Part shown: in pieces, positions 46,842-55,742 of the stretch | Layout of the letters: every line of letters begins with the position of its first letter | Position numbering within the stretch: position 1 is the first letter of the stretch | Source: an uncultured euryarchaeote | GTDB lineage: Archaea > Thermoplasmatota > Poseidoniia > Poseidoniales > Poseidoniaceae | DNA length: 64,000 nucleotides | NCBI GenBank assembly: GCA_937892945.1 | Contig: CALBIL010000039.1 | Span: forward strand, 91,999 to 155,998 | Direction: 5' to 3' | Notes under the pieces: generated by a model | What the model was told of the DNA's origin: nothing | Databases searched by the model: none | Seen by the model: the letters and a program-made list of their open reading frames with translations, nothing else | Program-made: the position numbers and the translations under genes

Positions 46842-47669
46842 TCACCGGTGAGGCGCTTGACATGTTGGGCAGTGGTCAAGTCTGCGACCGCCATACCTAA
46901 GTCGTACGATTAATGTTCCACATTTGAGACACGGTCGCTCATTACGACAGAACGCATAATGTCGCCATGACCGCCTCGCTTCGCCTCGTTGTTTCCCTGC
47001 TTTGGCCACATCCTCGGGAACGGTGATTCCACCGGTTTGATACGCTTGTACTGTGACGCTTTTGATGGCATGAGCCCATTTCTTCAGCGTCGTCTCTGGC
47101 AGATCACACGGTCGGTCGTCAGGATGAACACCTGCTGAAAATAGAATTTCAGATCTCAAATAGTTCCCTAAGCCAGCGAAACTACGTTGTTCTAACATCA
47201 AGGTTGCACCTTTTTTACGGAAGCATTTCTTTGATGAAAGTTGAGTATACAGGTCGCCTACTGTTACGTTCTCGTTCAGCACATCAGGTCCAAGTTTGGC
47301 CAAGAACGCATGCAGTGGTTCTTCCGCAGTAGGCAACAAATCAATATCGGTAGCGGACCATAAGCGAACCGCATGTTTTTGTGTACAGAGTTCGGCCCGC
47401 AGAGTTCGTTTCATTCGAGACACAGTGGATACCAAATTGACCGTCCAGCGACCGTAGAGTTGGTTATGGCTGTACATCGTCCACCCGTTTTCAAAGCGAA
47501 TCAACATGGCCTTCGCCTGACTTGTCACATCAACAACAATTTGATTTTGAATCAAGTGCTCACGGCCAATAAATGTCGTGTACGGAAGGTTGCAGTGTAC
47601 AATCCTACGACCAATCAAAGCCTTACCCAAACGATCTGCGGCACGCCGGATTTCGGGACCCTCTGGCAT
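46842..47669 (-). CDS. Fpg/Nei-family DNA glycosylase
   Basis: 275 residues. The N-terminal MPEGPEIRRAADRL supplies the catalytic Pro2 and Glu3. Helix-two-turn-helix (LEQRSFAGLGNYLRSEILF) and the C-terminal zinc finger (PCLKCG...CPTCQ) are present. It excises oxidised bases and nicks the strand. The N-terminal PEGPEIRRA is nearer Nei (endonuclease VIII) than Fpg. It converges with the FeS photolyase, one base apart. Confidence 0.9.
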   Translation of the reverse strand: MPEGPEIRRAADRLGKALIGRRIVHCNLPYTTFIGREHLIQNQIVVDVTSQAKAMLIRFENGWTMYSHNQLYGRWTVNLVSTVSRMKRTLRAELCTQKHAVRLWSATDIDLLPTAEEPLHAFLAKLGPDVLNENVTVGDLYTQLSSKKCFRKKGATLMLEQRSFAGLGNYLRSEILFSAGVHPDDRPCDLPETTLKKWAHAIKSVTVQAYQTGGITVPEDVAKAGKQRGEARRSWRHYAFCRNERPCLKCGTLIVRLRYGGRRLDHCPTCQAPHR

Positions 47670-47751
47670 GATTCACATTTGAAGAATGTACCTATCAAGA
47701 TGTGTTTAAACGAACCGATGAAGAAAAGAGCAATCACCTTCAGCGACCACC

Positions 47752-48546
47752 ATGGCGCAGGAGGTTCAGATGCTCGGAACGGGCAATGCCTTCCTCCCTT
47801 ACGGGCGTTTCCATTCCTTTGCGATGATTGATAGCAAACATGTAATCGATTGTCCTCCAACTGCCATGTCGAGCTTACGTCGGGCAGGTGTGCCTCTGTG
47901 TGAAATCGAAACGATTTTCATAACACATATTCATGGAGACCATGTTTTTGGATTCCCCTTCTTTTTACTTGAACGCCGGTATATTTCAGATCGAGAAATG
48001 CAAAAACCGCTGACTGTTGTCGCTGCGGAAGGCGTCAAAGAACATTTGTGGCATCTCTGTGAATTGGCGTATCCCGGAAGTCTTGAGGAAATATTTGCAA
48101 CAGTCGAGTGGCGAACTGAATCAGAGGGTGCTCTCTCCTCTGGCTTGACTTGGAAACGATTCCGTGTTCTTCACGATGAATCTGTTGACCCATATGGCTA
48201 TCATTTCAACGCAGGTCAATTTGGTAGTTTTGTCCACAGTGGAGATTCAGGACCTTGTGATACCTTACACGATGAAATCCTCTCTGCTGATATGGCTATT
48301 CTCGAGATGGGTTTGCCTGAATGGGTCGAATCTGACCATCATCACAAACCATCAGATATTCAATCACTCGCTCAACGAGCAGCACATATACCTCTTATCA
48401 TCACCCACACTTTCATCGATCAACCGGGTTTTAATGCCAAACCAACGGTTACCGATACCTATCCAGTCCATCCAAAGAACGTGCATCATGCTGAGGACGG
48501 CCTTCGGTTAATTCACGATTCGCGAGGCTGGGTTCTCGAACGCTAA
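47752..48546 (+). CDS. Metallo-beta-lactamase-fold protein, RNase Z-like
   Basis: 264 residues. TIFITHIHGDHVFGFPFFLLERR is the HxHxDH zinc motif; GSFVHSGDSGPC and IITHTFID give the later ligands. The compact size and GDSG segment resemble RNase Z/arylsulfatase-like enzymes, but the RNase Z exosite arm is not obvious, so tRNA 3' processing is uncertain. It is divergent from the Nei/Fpg gene and directly precedes the origin candidate. Confidence 0.8.
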   Translation: MAQEVQMLGTGNAFLPYGRFHSFAMIDSKHVIDCPPTAMSSLRRAGVPLCEIETIFITHIHGDHVFGFPFFLLERRYISDREMQKPLTVVAAEGVKEHLWHLCELAYPGSLEEIFATVEWRTESEGALSSGLTWKRFRVLHDESVDPYGYHFNAGQFGSFVHSGDSGPCDTLHDEILSADMAILEMGLPEWVESDHHHKPSDIQSLAQRAAHIPLIITHTFIDQPGFNAKPTVTDTYPVHPKNVHHAEDGLRLIHDSRGWVLER

Positions 48547-48795
48547 TATTCGATACTAATTCACTTGATGTAAATAGCCGGAATACGGCGAGAGTTTATG
48601 TTATTTTTACAAAAAACCGTATTTAAATATAGACCCTTTATAATGTATTAAATATTTCTTCAAGTGAATCAAAACCTTGCCACCATCTGCTTCGAAAGGT
48701 CATGCTTATGAGGGGGACTCGGACTAACGCACATTATCGCGCAATGCCGTCCCCAGCATCCGTTCGATATTGCAATTGAGAAAGAGGCAACCAAC
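48547..48795. other. Candidate replication origin next to orc1
   Basis: This 249-base gap has an inverted repeat, ATTCACTTGA (48559-48568) and TCAAGTGAAT (48660-48669), about 90 bases apart. Between them lies a very AT-rich stretch (ATTTAAATATAG; TATTAAATATTT) suited to duplex melting. The right copy, CTTCAAGTGAATCAAAACC, resembles the archaeal ORB core TTCCAGTGGAAAC. The gap directly precedes orc1/cdc6, the usual place for an archaeal origin. Confidence 0.5.
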
Positions 48796-50037
48796 ATGAA
48801 CAGAAACATTTTCGACGATTTTCTTTCTCGTCAAACTCTGTTCATTAACAAGGAGATCCTTCGACATGACCACTTACCTCAACACCTTCCTCATAGGGAT
48901 AAAGAAATTGAAGCAATCGCTTTCAATTTGGTCGAAGCCTTGAACGGGCAAATACCATCGAATATGACATTGTACGGTGTGACTGGTGCTGGAAAAACTG
49001 CTGTGACAAAATATGTTTGTAATCAGCTTGAAGAGAAGGGTGCTGAAAAGAATCGAAGTGTCCGTTCCATTATGGTGAATTGCCGGCAGATCGATACCCA
49101 ATACCGAGTCTTGAGTCATCTCGGTAATTCGTTACGTGAAGAACATGAAATCGATGAGATTCCATTCACTGGCTGGCCAACTGACCGAGTTTTTGGAGAA
49201 CTCGTCCGTCGTATGGACAAAAAAGGCGGAGTTTTTATTCTCGTTTTGGATGAAATCGACCATCTTGTTCGTAAAGCAGGCGATGACCTCCTCTACAATT
49301 TGACGAGTCTTAACGCTTCGCTCAAATCGGCTCGAACCTGTGTAATTGGAATCTCAAATGACCTGAAGTTCACAGATTTCCTCGACCCCCGTGTCCGTTC
49401 AAGACTTGGGCAATTGGATGTCGTGTTCAATCCATATGATGCAGAACAATTGCAAGATATTCTGCGACAACGTTCTGAAGGTTCTTTGAAAAAGGAAGTT
49501 CTTGATGATGGCGTTATTGCCTTGTGTGCAGCTCTCGCTGCACAAGAACATGGTGACGCACGTTGTGCACTCGATTTACTACGGGTCTCAACAGAAAAAG
49601 CCGAGCAAAGTGGAGATACAACAGTTGGTCAACGTCATGTTCGAATGGCACAACATCAAATCGAGCGAGATCAAATGATTCCGGTCATCTCTTCTTTGCC
49701 AAGTCAGCAAAAGTTGGTTCTCGCTTCTGTTCTCCTGAATGAAAAGAATGGCCTTCGTAATATTCAAACTGGTGAAGTGTATGATGTCTACCAACAAGCA
49801 TGCCGTTATATCGGGCATAATGCATTGACACAACGTAGAGTTTCTGGATTGATTTCTAATCTTGATATGCTTGGTTTGATCACGGCTCGAACAATCAGCA
49901 AAGGTCGATATGGCCGAACAAAACAGATTAACTCCTGTATTCCACAAAACGTCGACCCTCAGGCAATTATGATTGAATCTGAATCCGAAATGGAAGAAGT
50001 ATTCACTCGTCCTTACCGGCATCAAACACGACTTTGA
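48796..50037 (+). CDS. Orc1/Cdc6 replication initiator
   Basis: 413 residues. AAA+ domain with Walker A GVTGAGKTA (61-69) and Walker B VFILVLDEIDHL, sensor 1 in VIGISND, and the Orc1/Cdc6 PxxxxQLxxIL-like NPYDAEQLQDILRQR. The C-terminal winged helix (VYDVYQQACRYIGHNALTQRRVSGLISNLDMLGLI) binds origin DNA. It recruits the MCM helicase. The gene starts at ATG 48796 behind GAAAGAGG, immediately downstream of the origin candidate. Confidence 0.96.
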   Translation: MNRNIFDDFLSRQTLFINKEILRHDHLPQHLPHRDKEIEAIAFNLVEALNGQIPSNMTLYGVTGAGKTAVTKYVCNQLEEKGAEKNRSVRSIMVNCRQIDTQYRVLSHLGNSLREEHEIDEIPFTGWPTDRVFGELVRRMDKKGGVFILVLDEIDHLVRKAGDDLLYNLTSLNASLKSARTCVIGISNDLKFTDFLDPRVRSRLGQLDVVFNPYDAEQLQDILRQRSEGSLKKEVLDDGVIALCAALAAQEHGDARCALDLLRVSTEKAEQSGDTTVGQRHVRMAQHQIERDQMIPVISSLPSQQKLVLASVLLNEKNGLRNIQTGEVYDVYQQACRYIGHNALTQRRVSGLISNLDMLGLITARTISKGRYGRTKQINSCIPQNVDPQAIMIESESEMEEVFTRPYRHQTRL

Positions 50038-50109
50038 GCCGTGAGATTGGGAAAATCAGCAATCTTGAGGCTTCGGTGTTCTTATATCCAAAAGGCAGGT
50101 GGCGAGTTC

Positions 50110-50676
50110 ATGAGCACAGAAGAGAGCGACCCTACCAACAGCGTAGTTTCGATGCTAATGAACCCTTCACGAAGTATGGCAAACTGGTATGCCTGCCTTG
50201 GTATGCTCGGAATATTCCTTGCAATTCTCAATATCACAGGTAATATTCACCCGAACTACCACCTTTCTTGGGGCGGTTTGTTTACTTTCGAAGCCACCAA
50301 TGCTGCCTTTGAACCAAAATCCAGTTCAATTCAATTTGTTCTTTCTGATGTCATTTTCATCGGCCTCTGTGCGGGAATTTCCGGTATTGGTTTCCGAACA
50401 ATCAACAATGGTGAATTAGGACTTGCTGCTTGGTTCAAAGGAATGTTCGCCAATGATACATGGCCGGCACTGGTTGACCCAGACAATGGTGGTTGGAACA
50501 AACTCTTCGGAGCTTGGTCTCTTTTACTTGGAATCGTGTTTTACTTTTTCTACGGAATTATGTATACCGGTTGGATCGACATTGGTGTCTATTCGATGAG
50601 TGTTTCTCTCATTGCCTTTGGACTTGCACTTCTGATGGCAGCGAATGCACCTGAAGGCAACGATAACTTGGATTGA
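50110..50676 (+). CDS. Four-helix membrane protein, unknown
   Basis: 188 residues from ATG 50110 (the track start at 50041 has no ribosome-binding support). Four hydrophobic helices span about residues 28-50, 75-95, 135-155 and 160-180. No family is recognised. It follows orc1 after 72 bases and converges with the glycosyltransferase gene. Confidence 0.65.
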   Translation: MSTEESDPTNSVVSMLMNPSRSMANWYACLGMLGIFLAILNITGNIHPNYHLSWGGLFTFEATNAAFEPKSSSIQFVLSDVIFIGLCAGISGIGFRTINNGELGLAAWFKGMFANDTWPALVDPDNGGWNKLFGAWSLLLGIVFYFFYGIMYTGWIDIGVYSMSVSLIAFGLALLMAANAPEGNDNLD

Positions 50677-50678
50677 AG

Positions 50679-51806
50679 TTACTTCTTGTTCTTTGCAAAC
50701 AGTTTACGATGGCCGTTTGCCCCTCGTATTGCATCTGTGATTCCCAAAAACAATCCTTGCCATAATGCTATGCTCCATCGAAGAGTAAGGTTTCGAATTT
50801 TGTAAATTGTTAACAGTGACCACTTTCCTTGTTTGATGGCACCACGGTTTACAACGCCAAGCGGGCCTCGCCAAAGAACGAATTCATGAATCAACATCAA
50901 CCCTAATGTTACCAATAGAAGCCGAGTCTGCCACCAAGACTTTGCGAGTTCCCAAGACCAATCTGGTTGCGTGAGAAATGAAAAGAGAAACGGAATTCCT
51001 GTTGCGAGAACCATGACCCAAAGGGGAAATACGGTAAGAACAAATGTGGAACTCCCGATAAAATCTAATTCAGGCCCCTGGCGTTTCCCTCGTGGGAATT
51101 GGCGCATAATTCGCATATGAGCCCGAGCATCACGTCGACGTTTTGCTAAGAAGCGTGATGATTCAGTTTCAGGGACATGATGTACGACTGCATCAGGTGC
51201 GTAAACGATTGTGCCACCATTTGCAATAAGTCGTAGGCTCACCTCCATATCTTCAGCATGATACCAAGCCGGATTGAAACCACCAATCTCTAACAATTTC
51301 TCTCGTTCAAACATTGAGCAGGGACCATTCGCGAGACTGGTTCGCCGTGGGCGTGAACGGTATTTGGTTGCGATTTCAACAGAACGTACACGACTTACGA
51401 TATCACCCGCATGTTCAAAAACAGTACGGCCAGTAATGGCAACAACCTTTTCTTGAAGATCTATTGGTCGAGTTTCAAGAACCATATTTGAAATCCAATC
51501 GGGTTCGGGCCGCACATCGATATCAGTGATGGCAACCCATTTCCCTTGTGCTTGCTCGACCGCTAACTGTCGACCTGCGGAGAGTCCCTTGGCACCTTGA
51601 GTTGATATTCGGATTGGGATGTCACTCTCCTTCTGATGCCATGCAAGTAATTTTTCTTTTGAACCATCACTTGAACCATCATCAATTCCAATGATTTCCA
51701 ATGGCCGATAGGTCTGAGCGACAAGGGATTCGAGACATCCATCGATCCAATCTACCCCGTCCCGCACACATACTGTGACGCTAACGAGCGGGTTTTTCTC
51801 CGACAC
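50679..51806 (-). CDS. GT2-family glycosyltransferase, membrane-bound
   Basis: 375 residues from GTG 51806, which overlaps the stop of the PPAT gene by one base; the longer track ORF is not used. LVSVTVCVRDGVDWIDGCLESLVAQTYRPLEIIGIDDGSSDGS and VAITDIDVRPEPDW carry the nucleotide-sugar DDGS and DxD-like motifs, and NPAWYHAEDMEVSLRL the acceptor region of family GT2. Three to four hydrophobic helices near the C-terminus anchor it. It probably makes a surface glycan or glycolipid. Confidence 0.88.
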   Translation of the reverse strand: MSEKNPLVSVTVCVRDGVDWIDGCLESLVAQTYRPLEIIGIDDGSSDGSKEKLLAWHQKESDIPIRISTQGAKGLSAGRQLAVEQAQGKWVAITDIDVRPEPDWISNMVLETRPIDLQEKVVAITGRTVFEHAGDIVSRVRSVEIATKYRSRPRRTSLANGPCSMFEREKLLEIGGFNPAWYHAEDMEVSLRLIANGGTIVYAPDAVVHHVPETESSRFLAKRRRDARAHMRIMRQFPRGKRQGPELDFIGSSTFVLTVFPLWVMVLATGIPFLFSFLTQPDWSWELAKSWWQTRLLLVTLGLMLIHEFVLWRGPLGVVNRGAIKQGKWSLLTIYKIRNLTLRWSIALWQGLFLGITDAIRGANGHRKLFAKNKK

Positions 51807-52825
51807 TAAACCACCTCGAAAAGTGAAAGAAGGAACCGACACCGTTGTTTGACTTCCAGTGTTGTGTATTGAACAACAACGCCAGTTTTCGGTTGTCCAT
51901 ACAAGACTAATGTTCCAATAGGAGCGAAACAATGAATGATGAGAGGTGCTAAATCTTCTTCACCTTCGACTTCCAATACGAGTGTTTCTTCAGCGAGTAA
52001 TGCAGTAGAAATTGCTTGATTGAGAGATGGAGTAAGGAAACCTGCTGGGTTTTCAGCATGAATCTGGTGGTGGAACCGATTGGGGTTTACTTTGAGACTT
52101 GGTTCCAATTCGGTACGTTTTGTTTGCCCATCAATGAGGGCAATATCTGGAGTGAGTCCCATATCAAGCATAGTTTTTGTAGTGACATCTCCAACTGTGA
52201 TTATCGCTCCATGAGGCGATGGCAATCCATCTAATGCTGCAGTCATTCCGATTTCAGGGTCATTTTCAGGCCCTTCGAATAAAATTCCCATGGGTGTCTT
52301 CAGTTCTTGGTCAAGAGCTGATGCCATTTTCAATTTACTTTCACGTAATTTACGGGGCATCCAAGGATGCCCTTCTCTGTCCATATGGCCGTTTCGAATC
52401 GCAGAGGAACTGATGATTCCACCTTCAACTGCATCCAAGTGCATGACTTCAATGACATGTAAAGACGCGAGTCCATTCTTTATTCGTTCTTCATTGATGA
52501 ATGCGCACATGCCAATCGTTTCTGGTGTTGCCACAATTGCATCTGCTGTAGAGTGGTGTCGAGCAGGGCCATAGTCATCATTGAGTTGATGCACTGAAAT
52601 TTTACAGCCCTGAATCCGATTGGCCCAATTGTGCAATTCATCCATTCGGTCATCAAAGGATTGGACAAATGGAGATTTTTCTTCCGCCATCACATCTGAT
52701 GTGATATGAATTTCTACGGCCTCCGCATTTTTACTTGCAGCATTGAGTAGTAATCGATGGCCGGCATGAAGTCGGTCAAATGTGCCTCCAACAAGGCAAC
52801 AGCGAAAACGCCGAGCAGAGGGCAT
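51806..52825 (-). CDS. Phosphopantetheine adenylyltransferase fused to DUF359 kinase
   Basis: 339 residues. Residues 1-150 are the archaeal PPAT (COG1019): VGGTFDRLHAGHRLLLNAA with the GTFD and TxGH-like nucleotide motifs. From about 180, GAIITVGDVTTKTMLDMGLTPDIALIDGQTKRTEL is DUF359, shown in archaea to be a GTP-dependent dephospho-CoA kinase. The fusion would carry out the last two steps of CoA synthesis in one polypeptide. It is followed by the glycosyltransferase in a one-base overlap. Confidence 0.92.
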   Translation of the reverse strand: MPSARRFRCCLVGGTFDRLHAGHRLLLNAASKNAEAVEIHITSDVMAEEKSPFVQSFDDRMDELHNWANRIQGCKISVHQLNDDYGPARHHSTADAIVATPETIGMCAFINEERIKNGLASLHVIEVMHLDAVEGGIISSSAIRNGHMDREGHPWMPRKLRESKLKMASALDQELKTPMGILFEGPENDPEIGMTAALDGLPSPHGAIITVGDVTTKTMLDMGLTPDIALIDGQTKRTELEPSLKVNPNRFHHQIHAENPAGFLTPSLNQAISTALLAEETLVLEVEGEEDLAPLIIHCFAPIGTLVLYGQPKTGVVVQYTTLEVKQRCRFLLSLFEVV

Positions 52826-53219
52826 AAGTCGTGGTGAATTGAACCGCTCTTTGATTGCATCGCTTGTTTGGTGCCCAAGCAGTGCGATTTGGAATGCAAG
52901 AGAATTGAACGAGGAGCTGTACCCCGACGCGTAACGGCCCTTTTCATAGCGAAGCTCGAGGGCCTGACCCAGCGTCAGGGTTTATGCTGTCCAGTTGGTT
53001 GGTTGTCTCGTGTTCATCCTGTCGTCGCACGAGGACCCATTACCTACCGGTTGGTTTACCGCCTTGCACCGAAAGTCATTCCCCGAGGGGTCACTTCAGT
53101 CTTCGATAGCGGACCGTACCATTGGTATCGGACTTCACAGCAATTTTCACAGTAGCTCTGCCAGATGTTGCGGGTACGGCAATCGAATCCTGCGGCCTAC
53201 CCCTTTTCAAGTCATCGAA
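52826..53219. ncRNA. Structured gene-free stretch, possible non-coding RNA
   Basis: This 394-base gap is more GC-rich than its neighbours and rich in inverted repeats, including CCTGAC-GCTGG-GTCAGG (about 52964-52980), CTCGTG...CACGAG (about 53008-53034) and GGCCC...GGGCC. The 95-residue ORF within it (52868-53155) has unusual composition and no family. The length suits RNase P RNA, but CR-I (GAGGAAAGTCC) and CR-V are not clearly present; SRP RNA (GGAAGGNAGCAG) is not visible either. Strand undetermined. Confidence 0.35.
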
Positions 53220-55742
53220 TTATTCTAATTTCGATGCAAAGGAACGGGCATAGAGCAATGCACCAATCTCAGGCTCACCTTGGCTGAGTACTTCCAAGCC
53301 CATAGGGGGCCAAGAATCCACTGATCGTGCCAACCAACCTACAAGAGGGTGCGTGCGGCCATAATGGACAGGTTCTTGACGTTCTGAAGTAGCGAGCATA
53401 TCGTAGACATCTAGCAATGCCGGTTTTCCTTTTTTGTCTTCGAGAAGCAGAATATGGAGCACCTCATCTAGGCCAACCCGCCCTGCTGGATATGGGATTG
53501 GCCACGCAGGCAACCCTCCCCGCTCACCCGCAGGTCGTGTTAACAGCGCAGGCCATGGCAACGGAGTTGCTGACAACCATCGGCGGCCTGATGATGATGT
53601 GAGTTGAACCTGTAACCAGTCTCCCGCCCATGCTCTCCACCAATCAGATGGGAGTTTGGTCATAACCTTTCGAAGAAATTCTGGTGTTATGGGCTCATTT
53701 GATTCCATGTTCTCCAGCAACGTACTCCAAAGAGAAAGTATGGAATCATGCGGATGTACCTTTGCTGCAGCTTTGCATTGTATCAAACACTCCTCAACAT
53801 GATTCGACAGCGGTAGGCCGATTGGAAATAAGGATTCCAAAACTTGCTTTGGTTGGCGAGGGGCATCAACCCATAGGCTGCAGGCCTGTTCAAGGAGTGG
53901 ATGAAATTCTTCAGGCAGTTGCCCCGAAGCGAGTAGAACAGCAGTCGCCATCCAAGGGCCAAGTACCTCATCTTGAAAGAAAGATTCGTATCTGAGTATA
54001 GACTCGACATTATTGGTAAACCGTTGACGCGTTTTTTCCAATGCATGAAGGCTCCATTCTTCGGAACCTTTCGGCATTGCGCTGATGAGGGTAGCAGTTT
54101 CACAGAGTTCGATTGGTAGCAGATCGGCCCATCCATTCGGAAGAATGGTACGCAATCGTATCCAACGTGAAGTTCGGTGTTCAAGGGGTGTAGCAATCCA
54201 AGCGGCTAACGGATAGGTGCTTTCATTGAGGTTTGCCCAGTTCTCATCTCCTTCCGGATAGTTTGAGAGCGCATGCCAAATCGCTTTTTGGCGGTTCGTA
54301 TCCGGTTCAGTTCCAGTGAATCGTTCTTTTCTCATGCCTTCATTGTGGTCCCAAGCTTGAACCAGTTCATTGGCTGAAGAAGGCACTTCTTCATGCATAT
54401 TCTGTTGAGACGGCCCTGCTGTAGATTGAAGTAATGAAAGTGGTAATATCTTGCCACGGCCGAGATTTATGGCTGCCTTCATCAATGTCTTTTGAGTTCG
54501 GATAACGGAGGTAGCTGAAATGAGAGGTGAATAATCTCCATGGGATGTGATGAGCAGCCGGCAGCGGCCAGACGACAGTATCCTCTCGAGAATACGGCGG
54601 TTCTCTTCAAGCGAATATGGCCATTCAACAGCGCACTCTTGCGTCGAGTTTTGGAAATACCATTCAACCAATGCCAAAGCCCCAGCATTTGATATGCCTG
54701 AGAAATTGATATTTGTGATTGTACCCCCTTCTCGCCATTCTACAATCCCAAAATCTCCGAGCAATTGTCTTTGGAGGGCAATCGATGGAGAACTTCCATC
54801 TGGCTGGAGCAAGTAGGTTCGTAATTCTTTATTTTTCCGAGTCAGTTTTTCTTCACTCAGGCGTGGATGCCTGGCTCTTAACCAGTAGTAAAGGGCCTCA
54901 TGGGGTAAATACCGGGTGATTCGTTGTTGAGGCCGTTCTTCAAACACAAGGGCGTTTTTCCGTACTGCATTGAGTACCATGGCTCTGTTTACTGGTAGGC
55001 GAAGGTGCGCATGAATGCCATGCTTGGGGGATACTGCGATTTCAGTACCTGTTGCTGTACCAATTACATATTCTCCCTGCACCAATGTATTTGGCAAAGC
55101 CGGTGGAGTTTCAGGTTCTCTATACCATGTGCCCGGACTGAGTAACCATTCTCGGCTGGTGTCGAGTAGAGTTGCGTGGAGTATTCCGATGCGGTCGATT
55201 TCTTCAGTCCACTCCTCGAGAGTGCCTGGTGAGTTTTGTGTACGTGGTGCATCAGTCACTTGCAAATCCGTCAGTGTATACCACCTGATGGGCTCATTGC
55301 GTTGAACCGCCCAACGCCCCCCTTGGCTTCCAGTGGAGACAGAAGGGGTCTCTACTTGACTCGATAATCCCTGATTTGGCAATGAAAGCAATCGCGAGCG
55401 AGGAGTTTTCACATAACCAAGTAAGAGGTGAGGTCCATCTTGGCCGAGAACAATTGCTTCTGCTTGCGCAGGGATTTGAGTAAGGAGGGTGCGTGTACGC
55501 GCCAACGCATCATTTGCTAAACGTGCCCGACCTGCTTCATTGAGGCGGTGGATTGCGCCGCGAATGCTTCCTTGTTCATCTCGGCTGACTTCTTGCCGTT
55601 CACGTAGTTGGCGCAGGGCTAAGGAGGCGTGGGGCATTCGTAATTGGAGTGACTCTGCGATCTCAGTAACCGTGCCTCCTCCGTCCATAAGCCAGTTTAG
55701 GACTCGGCGTTGATGGCCACTTCGAATCCGTTCTCCTGACAT
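53220..55742 (-). CDS. Large winged-helix protein of unknown function
   Basis: 840 residues from ATG 55742. The first 80 residues form a winged helix: HQRRVLNWLMDGGGTVTEIAESLQLRMPHASLALRQLRERQEVSRDEQGSIRGAIHRL resembles MarR-type DNA-binding domains. The rest has no recognisable family; it includes ITRYLPHEALYYWLRARHPRLSEEKLT, a Trp-rich helical half, and a C-terminal LPAWPIPYPAGRVG. The length is extreme for a plain repressor, suggesting an enzyme or scaffold fused to a DNA reader. Its promoter gap is shared with the small winged-helix gene. Confidence 0.7.
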   Translation of the reverse strand: MSGERIRSGHQRRVLNWLMDGGGTVTEIAESLQLRMPHASLALRQLRERQEVSRDEQGSIRGAIHRLNEAGRARLANDALARTRTLLTQIPAQAEAIVLGQDGPHLLLGYVKTPRSRLLSLPNQGLSSQVETPSVSTGSQGGRWAVQRNEPIRWYTLTDLQVTDAPRTQNSPGTLEEWTEEIDRIGILHATLLDTSREWLLSPGTWYREPETPPALPNTLVQGEYVIGTATGTEIAVSPKHGIHAHLRLPVNRAMVLNAVRKNALVFEERPQQRITRYLPHEALYYWLRARHPRLSEEKLTRKNKELRTYLLQPDGSSPSIALQRQLLGDFGIVEWREGGTITNINFSGISNAGALALVEWYFQNSTQECAVEWPYSLEENRRILERILSSGRCRLLITSHGDYSPLISATSVIRTQKTLMKAAINLGRGKILPLSLLQSTAGPSQQNMHEEVPSSANELVQAWDHNEGMRKERFTGTEPDTNRQKAIWHALSNYPEGDENWANLNESTYPLAAWIATPLEHRTSRWIRLRTILPNGWADLLPIELCETATLISAMPKGSEEWSLHALEKTRQRFTNNVESILRYESFFQDEVLGPWMATAVLLASGQLPEEFHPLLEQACSLWVDAPRQPKQVLESLFPIGLPLSNHVEECLIQCKAAAKVHPHDSILSLWSTLLENMESNEPITPEFLRKVMTKLPSDWWRAWAGDWLQVQLTSSSGRRWLSATPLPWPALLTRPAGERGGLPAWPIPYPAGRVGLDEVLHILLLEDKKGKPALLDVYDMLATSERQEPVHYGRTHPLVGWLARSVDSWPPMGLEVLSQGEPEIGALLYARSFASKLE

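Noticed and set aside
52868-53155. 95-residue ORF in the structured gap
   Set aside because: No ribosome-binding site, no family, unusual Cys/Arg composition and strong hairpins; more likely RNA or non-coding DNA.
53143-53205. tRNA-like words GTAGCTC and ATCGAATCC
   Set aside because: No D, anticodon and T arms fit together at the right spacing, and no matching acceptor stem was found.
52826-53219. SRP (7S) RNA
   Set aside because: GGTCAGG-like sequence occurs on the minus strand but the GGAAGGNAGCAG part of helix 8 is missing.
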